A stretch of 64,000 nucleotides of DNA from Lachnospiraceae bacterium (GCA_009911185.1 QXWW01000013.1:1-64000), one strand, 5' to 3'. Numbered from the stretch's first letter, positions 27,420-37,546 are shown. The notes: generated by a model from the sequence alone, not told the origin. Numbers and translations: made by a program.

Positions 27420-27920
27420 TTAATAATTCTTATATCCAACTTCCTGTAATTTTGCGTCTTTTGCCTGCACCTGCTCTTTTAATTTTGTCGAATAATCTTT
27501 CAGCTTCAAAAGAAGTTGCTCATCGCTTGTGGCAAGGATTTTTGCTGCCAGAAGCGCCGCGTTGGCTCCTCCATTGATTGCCACCGTGGCAACGGGAATG
27601 CCAGAAGGCATCTGCACGATAGAGTACAGAGAATCTCTTCCTCCCAGGGAGGTGGTATGCATAGGAATCCCAATTACTGGCATCGGAAAAATTGCCGCAC
27701 ACATACCTGGCAGGTGCGCCGCCATTCCTGCTCCTGCGATAATTACCTTAAACCCTTTTTGCTCTGCTGATTTTGCATATTCAAAAAATACATCCGGCTC
27801 TCTATGGGCAGAAATAATGGTCATTTCATATTCAATGCCCAATTCCTCCAGTATATCCGCCGCTTTTGCCATTACTGGCATATCTGAGTCGCTGCCCATA
27901 ACAATTCCTACTTTTGCCAT
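27420..27920 (-). CDS. purE: N5-carboxyaminoimidazole ribonucleotide mutase
   Basis: PurE converts N5-CAIR to CAIR. The 166-residue protein shows the class I signature MGSDSDMPVM and SAHREPD, and a GAGMAAHLPG loop. The ATG at 27920 follows AAAGGAG; the longer frame would read through the promoter. It heads purE-purM-purN-purD. No purK, purC, purF, purL or purH is in the window, so the pathway is only partly encoded here. Confidence 0.96.
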   Translation of the reverse strand: MAKVGIVMGSDSDMPVMAKAADILEELGIEYEMTIISAHREPDVFFEYAKSAEQKGFKVIIAGAGMAAHLPGMCAAIFPMPVIGIPMHTTSLGGRDSLYSIVQMPSGIPVATVAINGGANAALLAAKILATSDEQLLLKLKDYSTKLKEQVQAKDAKLQEVGYKNY

Positions 27921-27958
27921 CGTAAACTCTCCTTTTCTTTTCTTATGTTTCTGCTGAC

Positions 27959-27986
27959 ATTTTAGCATACTACAGACAAAATTCAA
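27959..27986 (-). promoter_or_regulatory. probable purE promoter
   Basis: TTGAAT (27981-27986) and TAAAAT (27959-27964) are separated by 16 bases, about 40 bases upstream of purE and just past the aminopeptidase stop. It would drive pur independently of pyrE. I saw no purine riboswitch fold in the short leader. Confidence 0.55.
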
Positions 27987-27999
27987 AGACATTTTCTAT

Positions 28000-30072
28000 T
28001 TATCGCAGAGGCTGATTTAACGGCTCTGTCCCCGGCACCGTAAATTTTCCGTCCCGGATCACATCCACACTGCTCCCGTCACGCCGCAGCACGGTAATCG
28101 TATCCAACTCGTCATAGGGAATCGTAATATCTGTATGGCAATTAAAATACGCTTTCTGGCTGTCTTCTTTGCGCAGTCTTGAAATCTCATTTTCCCTTGC
28201 CACAATTTCTTTCCCGTCGGGATTAAATACAGGCGTATCTTCCGCCCAGCTATAGCAGGTATCTCCCACTGCAAAATGAGGACCTGTCTTTTCCGCAATC
28301 AGAATCGGCAGCTTGCTTTGGATTCCATAATCGAGACCCATCCTATAGGCTGTGGTATTGGTTCCGATCGCAAATTCTCCCATAGGAAGCGTATCATGAT
28401 GCTTTAAGAGATTTTCTTTGAGAAACGCCTGATTTTCTTCCTCTGTGTCAAAATTTTTACAGGAATAGCTGCTTATCATGCCATCCTTAAAATCTATCTG
28501 CAAATCCAAATACTTAAAACCATTGAGATAGACTTCTGTCACGTGAAGACGCCCGTTGGTCCCTTTCAGCTCCGGAGAAGTAAAAACTTCTCCCACCGGA
28601 ATATTCACATCTGCGACACAATTCTCAAATATCGTCTCTTTCGCAGGATTTTTCAGAGGATACAATGCGATCACTAAATCGGTGGTATTGCCCCCTTTTC
28701 CAGTGACATGCACAAATTCTCCCTGATCCAGAATATCAATTATTTTCTGCTGCATTTGCTGGTACAGCTTGTAGTCGAGTGTATTGACCTCTACCGTCTT
28801 CGCAAAAATTTCCTCAAACTGCGGGCCTATTTCCGGAATCGGATAGGCAATAATGGTGAAGCTGCGCTCTTCGCCCTTAATATAAGTATTGGTAATCTGC
28901 ATGGACTGGTTTGCCCAATAAACATTTAATTTCTGCTGTTTTTCATGGAACTGGTACGCAGAGGGACAGTTCTCAGGCTCAAACCCCTCATGTCCAAAGG
29001 TTTCCACCACGGCAGGCCCTGCATACCACGATGCTCTCTCCCTGCGGTTCTCATAAGCTGTCCGCAGCACCTCCAGCCTGCGTTCTACCAGAGCCTTGTC
29101 CAAATATGCCGCCCGGTCAGATTTGTGGTCGTATTCGTACTGGCGGTTGGGAGAAGTACTCTCCACAGAGCGGCTTCCATTTCCCCTTCCGGAAAATGAG
29201 ATTTCACCGTTTCTGGACACTACAGGTTCTAATCCCATCTTCTGAAAGTTTTTCACAGCCGCCCGCATCATCCGCTCAAATCCTGCCGGATACCGCAGAT
29301 CTACATATTTCTTTTTCGATAAATCTTTGCCGGTCACTTCAAATCCAATCCGGTACCCTTCCGTATAAGTGTCCGCCATCGCCTGAATCTCTTCCTCTGG
29401 CATTTGATTTAAAAATTCGGCGGTTTTCCACTCATTTTCTGTAATATAAAAACCATAACGATAGAGGTAGCGCAGGTCGGACAAATCGCTGTCCATAATA
29501 ATCCTCACATAAAAATCCATCTCAGGGCTGCTCTGTGACAATACGCTGATTTCCGTAAATATCTCCCCATAATCATGATAAAACCAATAAATAATCTGGC
29601 GGATTTCTTCTGTCTGCGGTTCTGTTTCCTGCTCAAAGCAGTTATAAATCTCTATCAAAAGTTCCCCAAAGATGGTTAATTCATAAGTTCTTCCCTCAAA
29701 CGCATATGGAATCAGGGAACGGATATCTGCATAGAGCATTCCCAGAAGCCTGCCTAATTCCTCCCCTAACTGCGCCGCTGTATAAGAAGGATTTCCATAG
29801 CTGTCTGCATAATGCTGCGGCAGGATTTCTTCATACAGTTCTCTGTTTAACTTCTGCAGTTCCTCCAGACTTTTATATGCCAGCTCTCCCTTATAAATCT
29901 GTTCCGCCAGAGCGCAGAGTTTTCCCAAAAAAACCGCCGCATGTCTGAAATATGCCCGGTAAGGATATGCTGTTGTTTCTTCTGTTTCCATTTGTTTGAG
30001 CCGTTCCACGACCAGGGGAAAACGTTCTTCTGTCTCCTCGCGGTACGGCTTCCAAAATTCCTGATATGACAT
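28000..30072 (-). CDS. M29-type (thermophilic) metallo-aminopeptidase, extended
   Basis: The 690-residue protein has a C-terminal half (from about 310) resembling M29 aminopeptidases (AmpS/PepS): GEFVHVTGKGGNTTDLVIAL-type core, PVGEVFTSPE, GEFAIGTN, HFAVGD and a late Asp, which supply the two-metal ligands. M29 enzymes are usually near 410 residues, so about 280 N-terminal residues are extra; they are acidic, helical and unlike anything I recognise. No signal peptide is seen, so it is probably cytosolic. It lies between a small membrane protein gene and purE, all same-strand. Confidence 0.8.
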   Translation of the reverse strand: MSYQEFWKPYREETEERFPLVVERLKQMETEETTAYPYRAYFRHAAVFLGKLCALAEQIYKGELAYKSLEELQKLNRELYEEILPQHYADSYGNPSYTAAQLGEELGRLLGMLYADIRSLIPYAFEGRTYELTIFGELLIEIYNCFEQETEPQTEEIRQIIYWFYHDYGEIFTEISVLSQSSPEMDFYVRIIMDSDLSDLRYLYRYGFYITENEWKTAEFLNQMPEEEIQAMADTYTEGYRIGFEVTGKDLSKKKYVDLRYPAGFERMMRAAVKNFQKMGLEPVVSRNGEISFSGRGNGSRSVESTSPNRQYEYDHKSDRAAYLDKALVERRLEVLRTAYENRRERASWYAGPAVVETFGHEGFEPENCPSAYQFHEKQQKLNVYWANQSMQITNTYIKGEERSFTIIAYPIPEIGPQFEEIFAKTVEVNTLDYKLYQQMQQKIIDILDQGEFVHVTGKGGNTTDLVIALYPLKNPAKETIFENCVADVNIPVGEVFTSPELKGTNGRLHVTEVYLNGFKYLDLQIDFKDGMISSYSCKNFDTEEENQAFLKENLLKHHDTLPMGEFAIGTNTTAYRMGLDYGIQSKLPILIAEKTGPHFAVGDTCYSWAEDTPVFNPDGKEIVARENEISRLRKEDSQKAYFNCHTDITIPYDELDTITVLRRDGSSVDVIRDGKFTVPGTEPLNQPLR

Positions 30073-30091
30073 TCTCTAACCTCATTTTCTG

Positions 30092-30415
30092 CTAAATATA
30101 AAATCCCAACACGTAGACTGACACCCAGGCTGCCAGCATCAAACCTGAACTGACGCTTCCAAGTACGGAAAACAATTTATAGTCTTCCCCTTTTAAACTG
30201 CAGATTCCCATAAGAAAGGACACTGCCGTAAGAATCAGCGCCAGCAGGCCGCCGCTGCCTACATATACGCTTGCCTGTCCTTTGCTCTCTATGGATAACA
30301 CAATCATTCCAATCCCGGACAGAAGAGACAAAATGGCAAGCGACAGCGACACTTTTCCCATCCTGGAATGTTTTTTTTGCGCAAACTTATAAACGTTCCT
30401 TTTCTTTCTTTTCAT
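30092..30415 (-). CDS. small membrane protein of unknown function
   Basis: This 107-residue protein has a very basic N-terminus (MKRKKRNVYKFAQKK) and three hydrophobic segments. It resembles uncharacterised Lachnospiraceae membrane proteins. It overlaps the VanZ-like gene by 29 bases and ends 20 bases before the aminopeptidase start, so it belongs to the same operon. No function is assigned. Confidence 0.75.
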   Translation of the reverse strand: MKRKKRNVYKFAQKKHSRMGKVSLSLAILSLLSGIGMIVLSIESKGQASVYVGSGGLLALILTAVSFLMGICSLKGEDYKLFSVLGSVSSGLMLAAWVSVYVLGFYI

Positions 30416-30866
30416 ATGTTCTCCTTATTCGGTTCATCCAGAAAAAAATCAGACATCCCAAAGCTCCTCCAAGGGTATTTAAAAGCAGATCGTCCACATC
30501 GAAGCTTCCTACCTTGGAAACCAGTTGAATTGTTTCTACTGCCAGACTAAATTCGAAACTGAAAAATACCGTATAAAAAAAAGATCTGCATTTCCTGTGT
30601 AAAATTGGCAGGAAAAATCCAAATGGAAAAAATGCCACAATATTTCCAACGAGATTCAATAATACCGCCCTGGTTCCAAGGACATGGCGGTATTTGATAA
30701 AACGTCCGATTTCCTTAAACAATTCCAGGTTATAATGGTAGGTTCTGCTCTCAAAGGTGCGTCCGGTGCTTTCTGCAAAGAACAGAAAATACGTCAGACA
30801 AATAATATAGACTCCGAACATGAGCTTACTGCATATCCGGAGTATTTTTCTATAATCTTTTTTCAA
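30387..30866 (-). CDS. VanZ-like membrane protein
   Basis: The 159-residue protein has about four membrane segments and VanZ-family marks: LLNLVGNIVAFFPFGFFLP, SLAVETIQL and DVDDLLLNTLGGALG. VanZ proteins confer low teicoplanin resistance in some hosts, but most family members have unknown roles. The frame is open from 30944, but its first part lies inside the upstream 50-residue gene; I favour the TTG at 30866 after AAGGGTTGG, leaving a 12-base gap. The start is uncertain. It is 20 kb from the vanG cluster and in a pyrE-led operon, so no direct link to it is shown. Confidence 0.78.
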   Translation of the reverse strand: MKKDYRKILRICSKLMFGVYIICLTYFLFFAESTGRTFESRTYHYNLELFKEIGRFIKYRHVLGTRAVLLNLVGNIVAFFPFGFFLPILHRKCRSFFYTVFFSFEFSLAVETIQLVSKVGSFDVDDLLLNTLGGALGCLIFFWMNRIRRTYEKKEKERL

Positions 30867-30877
30867 TTTTCCAACCC

Positions 30878-31030
30878 TTAAAAAATAATATCTGATTTTC
30901 TTTTCAACATTTTTGCACCAATAATAATGGCAAGTACCCCGCATGTAATACCCGTCACCAGCATCACGATGCCAATGGCTATGTTTCCAGCGCCGGCTGC
31001 CGTCATGGTCTTATACGTCTTCTCGTTCAT
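30878..31030 (-). CDS. 50-residue single-pass membrane protein
   Basis: A short gene with AGGAG before its ATG follows pyrE by nine bases. The product begins MNEKTYKTMTAAGAGN, has one long hydrophobic helix (about 14-41) and ends with a basic tail (KMLKRKSDIIF). Similar small proteins next to pyrE occur in related Clostridia as far as I know, with no known role. The ribosome site, spacing and composition support a real gene. Confidence 0.75.
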   Translation of the reverse strand: MNEKTYKTMTAAGAGNIAIGIVMLVTGITCGVLAIIIGAKMLKRKSDIIF

Positions 31031-31039
31031 AATGATCTC

Positions 31040-31714
31040 CTATTTCGCCCCATACTGTTCATAATAACGGTCAATTGCTGCTTTCATTTCATCATTAATA
31101 TATATATTACCTTTATATGGCCTATTATACAAATATTCTACCACATCTGCCATCGTCACAATTGCATTAGCGTCAAACCCGTACAATTCCTTTATTTCCT
31201 CTAATGCGCTCTTCTCGCCTTTTCCACGCTCCATGCGGTTTAAAGACACCATCAGCCCTTTAATCTCAATATCCGCCTGGGCACGGATAATCGGCACCGT
31301 CTCTTCCATGGATTTTCCAGAGGTAGTCACATCTTCAATGATTACCACCTTATCGCCGTCCTTCACCTTGCTTCCCAGAAGAATGCCGGTATCGCCATGA
31401 TCCTTCACCTCCTTACGGTTGGAACAGTAACGGATCTCTTTGCCATAAAGCCTGCTGTATTCCATAGTTGTAGCTACGCTCAGCGGAATGCCCTTGTACG
31501 CCGGACCAAAGAGTACGTTGAAATCATCTCCGTAATGTTCGTGAATCGCTTTCGCATAATATTCTCCCAGCTTCGTAAGCTGCGCGCCTGTTACATAGGC
31601 TCCCGCGTTCATAAAAAAGGGAGATTTCCTTCCGCTTTTCAATACAAATTCGCCAAATTTCAATACCTGGCAGTCTACCATAAATTCAATAAATTCTTTC
31701 TTGTAGCTTTCCAT
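31040..31714 (-). CDS. pyrE: orotate phosphoribosyltransferase
   Basis: PyrE joins orotate to PRPP to give OMP. The 224-residue protein carries the PRPP-binding motif VVIIEDVTTSGKSMEE and the substrate segment FGPAYKGIPL. GAGG precedes the ATG. It has its own promoter (31784-31812) and lies 10 kb from pyrC-F-K-D, with recQ, LysR/MATE and mobile remnants between. It leads a run of same-strand genes into the pur cluster. Confidence 0.96.
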   Translation of the reverse strand: MESYKKEFIEFMVDCQVLKFGEFVLKSGRKSPFFMNAGAYVTGAQLTKLGEYYAKAIHEHYGDDFNVLFGPAYKGIPLSVATTMEYSRLYGKEIRYCSNRKEVKDHGDTGILLGSKVKDGDKVVIIEDVTTSGKSMEETVPIIRAQADIEIKGLMVSLNRMERGKGEKSALEEIKELYGFDANAIVTMADVVEYLYNRPYKGNIYINDEMKAAIDRYYEQYGAK

Positions 31715-31783
31715 GTTTTTCTCCTCGCTTTTATACTTACCATTTCTCTCATTTATTGTTATTGCATGGATATATTTGGTTTT

Positions 31784-31812
31784 AGTATACCATCAAATGT
31801 TATTACTTTCAA
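31784..31812 (-). promoter_or_regulatory. pyrE promoter
   Basis: TTGAAA (31807-31812) and TATACT (31784-31789) are 17 bases apart, about 70 bases upstream of pyrE. No terminator-type attenuator is visible in the leader. Confidence 0.75.
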
Positions 31813-32164
31813 TATGGCCTTTTCATAACTTCATATGTACTCATATGCACCACCTGCCTTCTCTTTCAAGTCAGGGAGGCTTACCACCTTGTAATACGGT
31901 CACTCTATAAAGCAGATGATAGCATACAGAAATCTATCCAACAATCAATTTTTCTATCGGGAGACGCAATGAGCCTGTCAACCCCTTTACCGGATGGCAC
32001 TTACAGGACAAGTGGGTGGGGTACACGAGAGTTTTACAGTTGAATGATAAGAAAAGTGCACGCTGGAATTGATTTACCTACATTTTATGTGTCAACTATT
32101 TCGTTTTTATGTATGTTATTTTTTTGTCATTGTATGTTATAATAAGGGTTAGGAGGGATTTCCT
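31813..32164. other. spacer with unexplained sequence
   Basis: The spacer between pyrE and the IS remnant holds a 24-codon plus-strand ORF (31969-32043, beginning MSLSTPLPDGTYR) after GGGAGACGC. It is GC-richer than its surroundings and may be the end of a lost element. I recognise no gene. Confidence 0.4.
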
Positions 32165-32242
32165 ATGAGTCTACATATTGTAAAATCAAAAAATACCGAA
32201 TCTTTCTATATTGCTAAATCCTATACTTTTCCGTTTTTATGA
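32165..32242 (+). pseudogene. truncated IS1634-family transposase, 5' fragment
   Basis: AGGAGG precedes an ATG and 25 codons whose product (MSLHIVKSKNTESFYIAKSY...) matches the N-terminus of the transposase at 21654. The frame then stops. The decamer CGTTTTTATG occurs at 32101-32110 and 32232-32241, bracketing the promoter and fragment, which suggests deletion or excision. The truncated resolvase ends 14 bases further on. Confidence 0.7.
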
Positions 32243-32255
32243 AAACATTAATAAC

Positions 32256-32813
<558 letters not shown>

Positions 32814-32845
32814 TTAAGCCTGGATATTATACATACACCCCAAAA

Positions 32846-32883
32846 AATAAGACGTGCAAGGTTCATCCCTTACACGCCTTATT
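32846..32883 (-). terminator. terminator of recQ
   Basis: AATAAGGCGTGTAAGG pairs with CCTTGCACGTCTTATT (two mismatches) and TTTTTT follows on the minus strand, about 25 bases past the recQ stop. Confidence 0.88.
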
Positions 32884-32905
32884 CCATTTATGCCCCGCTG
32901 CCGCA

Positions 32906-34795
32906 TCACTCCTCTATACTGCCTGTATCATCCTCTGTTTTGACACAGATCACGGCATGAGGATATTTTCCTCGAAAATCCGCGATTTCCTCCAGAAACT
33001 TCTGGCCGTACTTATTGAATTTATTTTCGCCGACACCGGATACGGCAAGCATTTGCTGCTTATTCTCAGGCAGCTTTTCACACATATCAATTAAGGTCTT
33101 ATCGCTGAAAATAATATACGGCGGCATCGCTTCCTCTTTTGCAATGGCCAGCCGCAACTGCCGGAGCTTTTCAAACAGCTTAAATCCGGCGCTGGCAAGA
33201 GAATCGGTATTTCTTTTATATGTTTTCCGGCTTCCTGCAGGCTCTTCCTTCTCTGCGGACTTTCTCACCAGAATACGGGCTGTTTCCGCTTTCAGTCTGG
33301 TAATATCCCCTATTTTCAGGACGCTGTACGCTCCTTCTGTCCGTAAGATATATCCCTCCTCCAACATTTTATCCATTAGCAGGCGGATCTCTTTTTCACT
33401 TCTATGCGCTAACGCACCATACGACCGATAGGAAACAGTTCCTGCCTCTTTCAGTCTGGCGCGGTTTGCGCCAAGCAGCGTGCCTATTACAATATTTTGC
33501 CCGAATCTGCCTTTGGTTTCCGCAAGACAATTGATCACCCATTTGGCGTCACTTGTCATATCGTCTTCTGCAAATTCACGGTGGCAGTTTCCGCAATTAT
33601 CACAGGGAGCAAAGGTTCTCTCTCCAAAATACCCCAATATATAGTTTCGAAGGCACCATGTGGACTTACAATACCCTTCCATAGCCCGCAGTCTGTGGAT
33701 ATCTCTTTCTTTTACAAGTTCTACATCTGCAATATCAGTACCCTCAAACTCCTTTTTTTCCAGAAGAAATTTGTTAATCATTACATCCTGCGCGGAAAAC
33801 AATAGTATGCATTTGGAAGCCCCTCCGTCACGGCCTGCACGCCCCGCCTCCTGATAATAATTTTCCATGCTCTGCGGCATATTATAGTGAATGACAAACC
33901 TGACATTCGACTTATCAATTCCCATGCCAAATGCATTGGTGGCCACCATCACCTGTACCCTGTCATAAATAAAATCATCCTGGTTCTTTTTACGCGCTTC
34001 GTTCTCCAGCCCGGCATGATATTTCGATACAGAAACTCCCTGCTTAAACAGCTTTTCATACAGGGTATCCACATTTTTTCTCGTCGCGCAGTATATAATT
34101 CCGCTCTCGTTCGGATGCCGGCCGATATAATCCGCCACAAAACGGTCCTTCTCTTTCCCGGCAATATGTTCCACGCTGTAATACAGGTTTTTTCTGTCAA
34201 ATCCTGTTACGACAATACTGGGGTGTTCCAGCTTTAACATACATTCAATGTCGTTCTTTACTTCCTTTGTCGCTGTCGCCGTGAACGCACTGACCACCGG
34301 CTTTTCCGGCAGGGACTCTATGAAATCAACAATTTTTAAATAGCTGGGCCGGAAATCCTGCCCCCACTGGGAAATACAGTGTGCTTCATCAACTGTAACC
34401 ATAGAAATCATACCTTTTCGGGCAAATCTCATAAAGCCTGTACTTTCCAGTCTTTCAGGAGCCACATAAATAATTTTATAGACTCCCTTTTCCGCTAAGA
34501 CAAGCGCCTTGGATATCTGCATCTCTGTCAGAGAAGAATTGATATACGCCGCATGAACCCCCGCCTCATTTAAAGCCTTGACTTGATCCTGCATTAGAGA
34601 AATAAGCGGTGAAACCACAATGGTGATTCCCGTAAGCAGTAACGCCGGAACCTGATAACAAATAGATTTACCGGCGCCTGTTGGCATAATCGCCAATGCA
34701 TCTCTTCCAGACAAAACCGAGTCAATAATATCCTTCTGTCCATCACGGAATGAATTATAGCCAAAGTATTTCTTTAAAATTTCTGTTTCATTCAT
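32906..34795 (-). CDS. recQ: RecQ family ATP-dependent DNA helicase
   Basis: The 629-residue protein has all RecQ parts: Walker [20 protein letters not shown] (DEAH), SAFTATAT, and the [14 protein letters not shown] motif; a zinc-binding cysteine set ([11 protein letters not shown]...CDNCGNC); a winged-helix RQC; and a C-terminal HRDC domain. It unwinds DNA 3'-5' in repair and recombination. The frame starts at 34831 and overlaps the upstream gene, but AAGGGATC before the ATG at 34795 favours that start. It is cotranscribed with the rubredoxin/glutamate-synthase-like gene, a pairing with no obvious reason. Confidence 0.94.
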   Translation of the reverse strand: MNETEILKKYFGYNSFRDGQKDIIDSVLSGRDALAIMPTGAGKSICYQVPALLLTGITIVVSPLISLMQDQVKALNEAGVHAAYINSSLTEMQISKALVLAEKGVYKIIYVAPERLESTGFMRFARKGMISMVTVDEAHCISQWGQDFRPSYLKIVDFIESLPEKPVVSAFTATATKEVKNDIECMLKLEHPSIVVTGFDRKNLYYSVEHIAGKEKDRFVADYIGRHPNESGIIYCATRKNVDTLYEKLFKQGVSVSKYHAGLENEARKKNQDDFIYDRVQVMVATNAFGMGIDKSNVRFVIHYNMPQSMENYYQEAGRAGRDGGASKCILLFSAQDVMINKFLLEKKEFEGTDIADVELVKERDIHRLRAMEGYCKSTWCLRNYILGYFGERTFAPCDNCGNCHREFAEDDMTSDAKWVINCLAETKGRFGQNIVIGTLLGANRARLKEAGTVSYRSYGALAHRSEKEIRLLMDKMLEEGYILRTEGAYSVLKIGDITRLKAETARILVRKSAEKEEPAGSRKTYKRNTDSLASAGFKLFEKLRQLRLAIAKEEAMPPYIIFSDKTLIDMCEKLPENKQQMLAVSGVGENKFNKYGQKFLEEIADFRGKYPHAVICVKTEDDTGSIEE

Positions 34796-34823
34796 ATATG
34801 ATCCCTTATAAATCCTCTCTTGT

Positions 34824-36230
34824 TCAAGCATGGGGAATATTCGTATATTTAGAAATCTCCCTGCTTACCGTCACCAAATCCTCCACGCTCAAATCATGCA
34901 CGCAGGCATGACCCGTAATCCGCGCAAATGTCTTCAGTTCTTCCCTGATTACGTTCAGGTAATTTGCCACCCTTTGGGCTGCCTGCTCCACGTGTAATCT
35001 TTTTCTTAATTCCGGATCCTGGGTGGCAATTCCTACCGGACAATGACCAGACCCGCAGATACGGTACTGCTGGCAGGCCGCCGCAATCAAAGCCCCGCTT
35101 GCAACTGCCACTGCATCTGCTCCCATAGCAAGCGCTTTTGCCGCATCCGCGGACACGCGCAACCCTCCGGTAATTACGAGGGAAATATCAGAATGCATGG
35201 CATCCAGATATTTTCTGGCGCGATACAACGCATAAACCGTGGGAACGGTAGTGGCTTCCCGGAGGAACAGAGGACTAGAGCCTGTCGCACCGCCTCTGCC
35301 GTCAACGGTAATAAAATCCGGTTCCGCGTAAACACAATATTCCAGATCTCTTTCAATCCGTCCTGCCGCAATTTTAATGCCCACAGGTCTTCCGTCGGAA
35401 CGTTTTCGCAGCATCGTTACCATATCTTTGAGATCTTCTTTGGAATTTAATTCTGGAAATTTACTGGGACTCTGCACGTCTTCCCCTTGTTTCTTCCCGC
35501 GCAGTTTGGCAATTTCCGCCGTCACCTTCTCTCCCGGCAGATGCCCGCCCATACCAGGTTTCGTCCCCTGTCCAATTTTAATTTCGATGGCGTCCGCATG
35601 GCGCAGGTTTTCGTCCGTCACGCTGTATTTATTCGGAATATATTCAAATATGTATTTATAGGAAGCCTCCCGCTCTTCCGGCAAAATCCCGCCTTCCCCG
35701 CTGCACATCGCCGTCTCTGCCATCGCCGCTCCTTTTGCCAAAGCTACCTTAATCTCTCTGGAAAGGGCTCCAAAAGACATATGGGAAATATACACAGGAT
35801 TCTTGAGAATCATCGGTTTTTTTGCATGTTTCCCAATCACCGTCATCGTACTGACCGGCGCGTCCTCATCCAAGGGCGCGGGATTTAACTGTGCTCCCAA
35901 CAGCAGAATATCGTCCCAGGAAGGCATTGCCATTTTTGTTCCCATAGCCCCGCTGATGGTTTTCCCCGTCACTGCCATCTGATGAATCTCTTCCATATAA
36001 CGACAGGATGCATCCGTGCGATAAAAATTCTTATCGTAACTTAATTCCATAGACATAATATCTTCCTGTTCTTTCGCATCCCCGCTAACTAAATCCAGGG
36101 TACTGACTTTCCCGCTCTCTGAGGATTCTTCTTTGAATTTCTCCCCTGGCTGATGACAGACCGGACACTCCAGGGGAGCGCGTTCTCCCTCATAAATATA
36201 ACCGCAAACAGTACACACAAATTTTTTCAT
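34824..36230 (-). CDS. rubredoxin-fused glutamate-synthase-like FMN protein
   Basis: The 468-residue protein begins with a short rubredoxin ([10 protein letters not shown]...CPVCHQPG, residues 4-30), then a glutamate-synthase central/FMN barrel: [51 protein letters not shown] and a [13 protein letters not shown] iron-sulfur cysteine motif. It lacks the amidotransferase domain of full GltB, so it is probably a flavoprotein oxidoreductase; glutamate synthesis is not certain. The ATG at 36230 follows GGAAGG; the frame extends 45 codons further. It overlaps the longest recQ frame. Confidence 0.88.
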   Translation of the reverse strand: MKKFVCTVCGYIYEGERAPLECPVCHQPGEKFKEESSESGKVSTLDLVSGDAKEQEDIMSMELSYDKNFYRTDASCRYMEEIHQMAVTGKTISGAMGTKMAMPSWDDILLLGAQLNPAPLDEDAPVSTMTVIGKHAKKPMILKNPVYISHMSFGALSREIKVALAKGAAMAETAMCSGEGGILPEEREASYKYIFEYIPNKYSVTDENLRHADAIEIKIGQGTKPGMGGHLPGEKVTAEIAKLRGKKQGEDVQSPSKFPELNSKEDLKDMVTMLRKRSDGRPVGIKIAAGRIERDLEYCVYAEPDFITVDGRGGATGSSPLFLREATTVPTVYALYRARKYLDAMHSDISLVITGGLRVSADAAKALAMGADAVAVASGALIAAACQQYRICGSGHCPVGIATQDPELRKRLHVEQAAQRVANYLNVIREELKTFARITGHACVHDLSVEDLVTVSREISKYTNIPHA

Positions 36231-36637
36231 ACAATTTCCTTCCTTTCTAAAATAAAGACCAATAGATCTTACTATACCATTCAGACGCCAAAAGGCGGCA
36301 AAAAACTTATGTTGGCTATTTGCACAAGAATAAAAAGAATTACGGCCAGTTTCGCTATTGGACATTTTTTAGCAGTCCGTCCATTTTCAGTCTTCCCAAA
36401 GCCCGATTTGGTGCGGGCTCATATCAAGTCAGAAAGGGCGCATATAAACCGGCTGTATCCATTTTTCAGTAAGCAGGGCAAAACGCTTGGAACTTTTCTG
36501 GCAGAAAACACCCAGAACAATTTTACATTATTGTACAAATTTCCGGTAGAACATTTAAAATCCACCTTTTGACGCTTGAATCCGATAAGAAGTGTGACAC
36601 TTTTTACCATTTTAACACCTTCGCAAATGCGTGGCAA
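36231..36637. other. spacer between LysR gene and gltB-like gene
   Basis: The spacer contains dispersed repeat copy B (36504-36592) and a GCCGCC-TTTT-GGCG hairpin near 36290 just upstream of a TATAGT. Overlapping ORFs on both strands (about 70 and 139 codons) have no ribosome site and follow the repeat, so I treat them as non-coding. Confidence 0.5.
36504..36592. repeat. dispersed intergenic repeat, copy B
   Basis: This matches 10355-10444 in the same orientation; the AAATCCACCTTTTGA core is at 36558-36572. It lies about 45 bases past the LysR stop. Translated on the minus strand it gives a KRQKVDFKCST-like string, so repeat copies can be mis-annotated as small proteins. Confidence 0.6.
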
Positions 36638-37546
36638 TCAATTTTTACCGGCGAGTGATTTTTCAGAAGTGAGAAGAACTTTTAATTCTCTTGCCGCAAC
36701 ATTCAAAGGATGCCGTTGATTCTCTACAAAACATATCTGTCTCTGCGGAATTTCTTCCTCCAGAGAAATACAACATACATTTCCCTGGTCCAGTGCAGCT
36801 CTGGCAAATATTTCGGGAATATAACCGATACCAAGGTCATTTTTAATCATCGGAAGAATCTGGTCTGTTGTCGCCGCCTGCAGCTCTGGCTTAAACAGCA
36901 GTCCATGACGATGATAAAACTGCTCATAAAATTCATAAGTAATGGTTTCTTCACCCAGGCAGATTAAAGGATATGAGACGAGTTCCTCAAGTTTCCATTT
37001 TTTTCCCCGAAATCTGAAATACGCCGGACCTCCCAGTAATACATCGCGAAAATAAATGAGCGGATAAGTAACCAGGGGCTTTTCAATTTTACACGGCATT
37101 GTCGCTACTGCAAAATCGGCTTCTCCATTTTTCACAGATTCCACCGCCTGATTTGTCAGATGATTCAAGATCCGAATCCGAATATCCGGATAATCACGTT
37201 TAAACTTCTGCAGCACAGGCAGCACCAGCATACGCAGCGCCGTCTCGCTGACCCCTATGGTTACGCATCCAGCTCTCAGGCTGGCAGAATCTGCAAGTTC
37301 TTCTTCCGCAAGCTGAATCTGGTTTACAGCCTCTTTTACATGAAAATAGAGTTTCTTTCCCTCCGGTGTCAGGGAAATTCCCCGATTTGAACGTATCAAA
37401 AGACTACAGCCAATCTCGTTCTCCAAAAGTTTTATGGTTCGTGAAATATTGGGCTGGCTATTGTGCAGTACTTTTGCTGCCTGAGTTAAATTTTTATACT
37501 CTGCCACATAATAAAAAATCCGGTAATACTCATAATTAATATTCAT
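36638..37546 (-). CDS. LysR-family transcriptional regulator
   Basis: The 302-residue protein has a LysR helix-turn-helix at residues 1-60 (YYVAEYKNLTQAAKVLHNSQPNIS begins the motif) and a type-2 periplasmic-binding-like effector domain (about 90-295). It is divergent from a MATE transporter gene across 128 bases, the classic layout in which the LysR protein controls its neighbour. The inducer is unknown. Confidence 0.9.
   Translation of the reverse strand: MNINYEYYRIFYYVAEYKNLTQAAKVLHNSQPNISRTIKLLENEIGCSLLIRSNRGISLTPEGKKLYFHVKEAVNQIQLAEEELADSASLRAGCVTIGVSETALRMLVLPVLQKFKRDYPDIRIRILNHLTNQAVESVKNGEADFAVATMPCKIEKPLVTYPLIYFRDVLLGGPAYFRFRGKKWKLEELVSYPLICLGEETITYEFYEQFYHRHGLLFKPELQAATTDQILPMIKNDLGIGYIPEIFARAALDQGNVCCISLEEEIPQRQICFVENQRHPLNVAARELKVLLTSEKSLAGKN

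Noticed and set aside
27921-28000. Purine riboswitch upstream of purE
   Set aside because: The gap after the aminopeptidase stop is about 80 bases and lacks the conserved three-way junction pattern.
36153-36637. Overlapping plus and minus ORFs in the LysR/gltB spacer
   Set aside because: Neither has a good ribosome site, they overlap each other, and both run through the dispersed repeat seen also near 10.4 kb.
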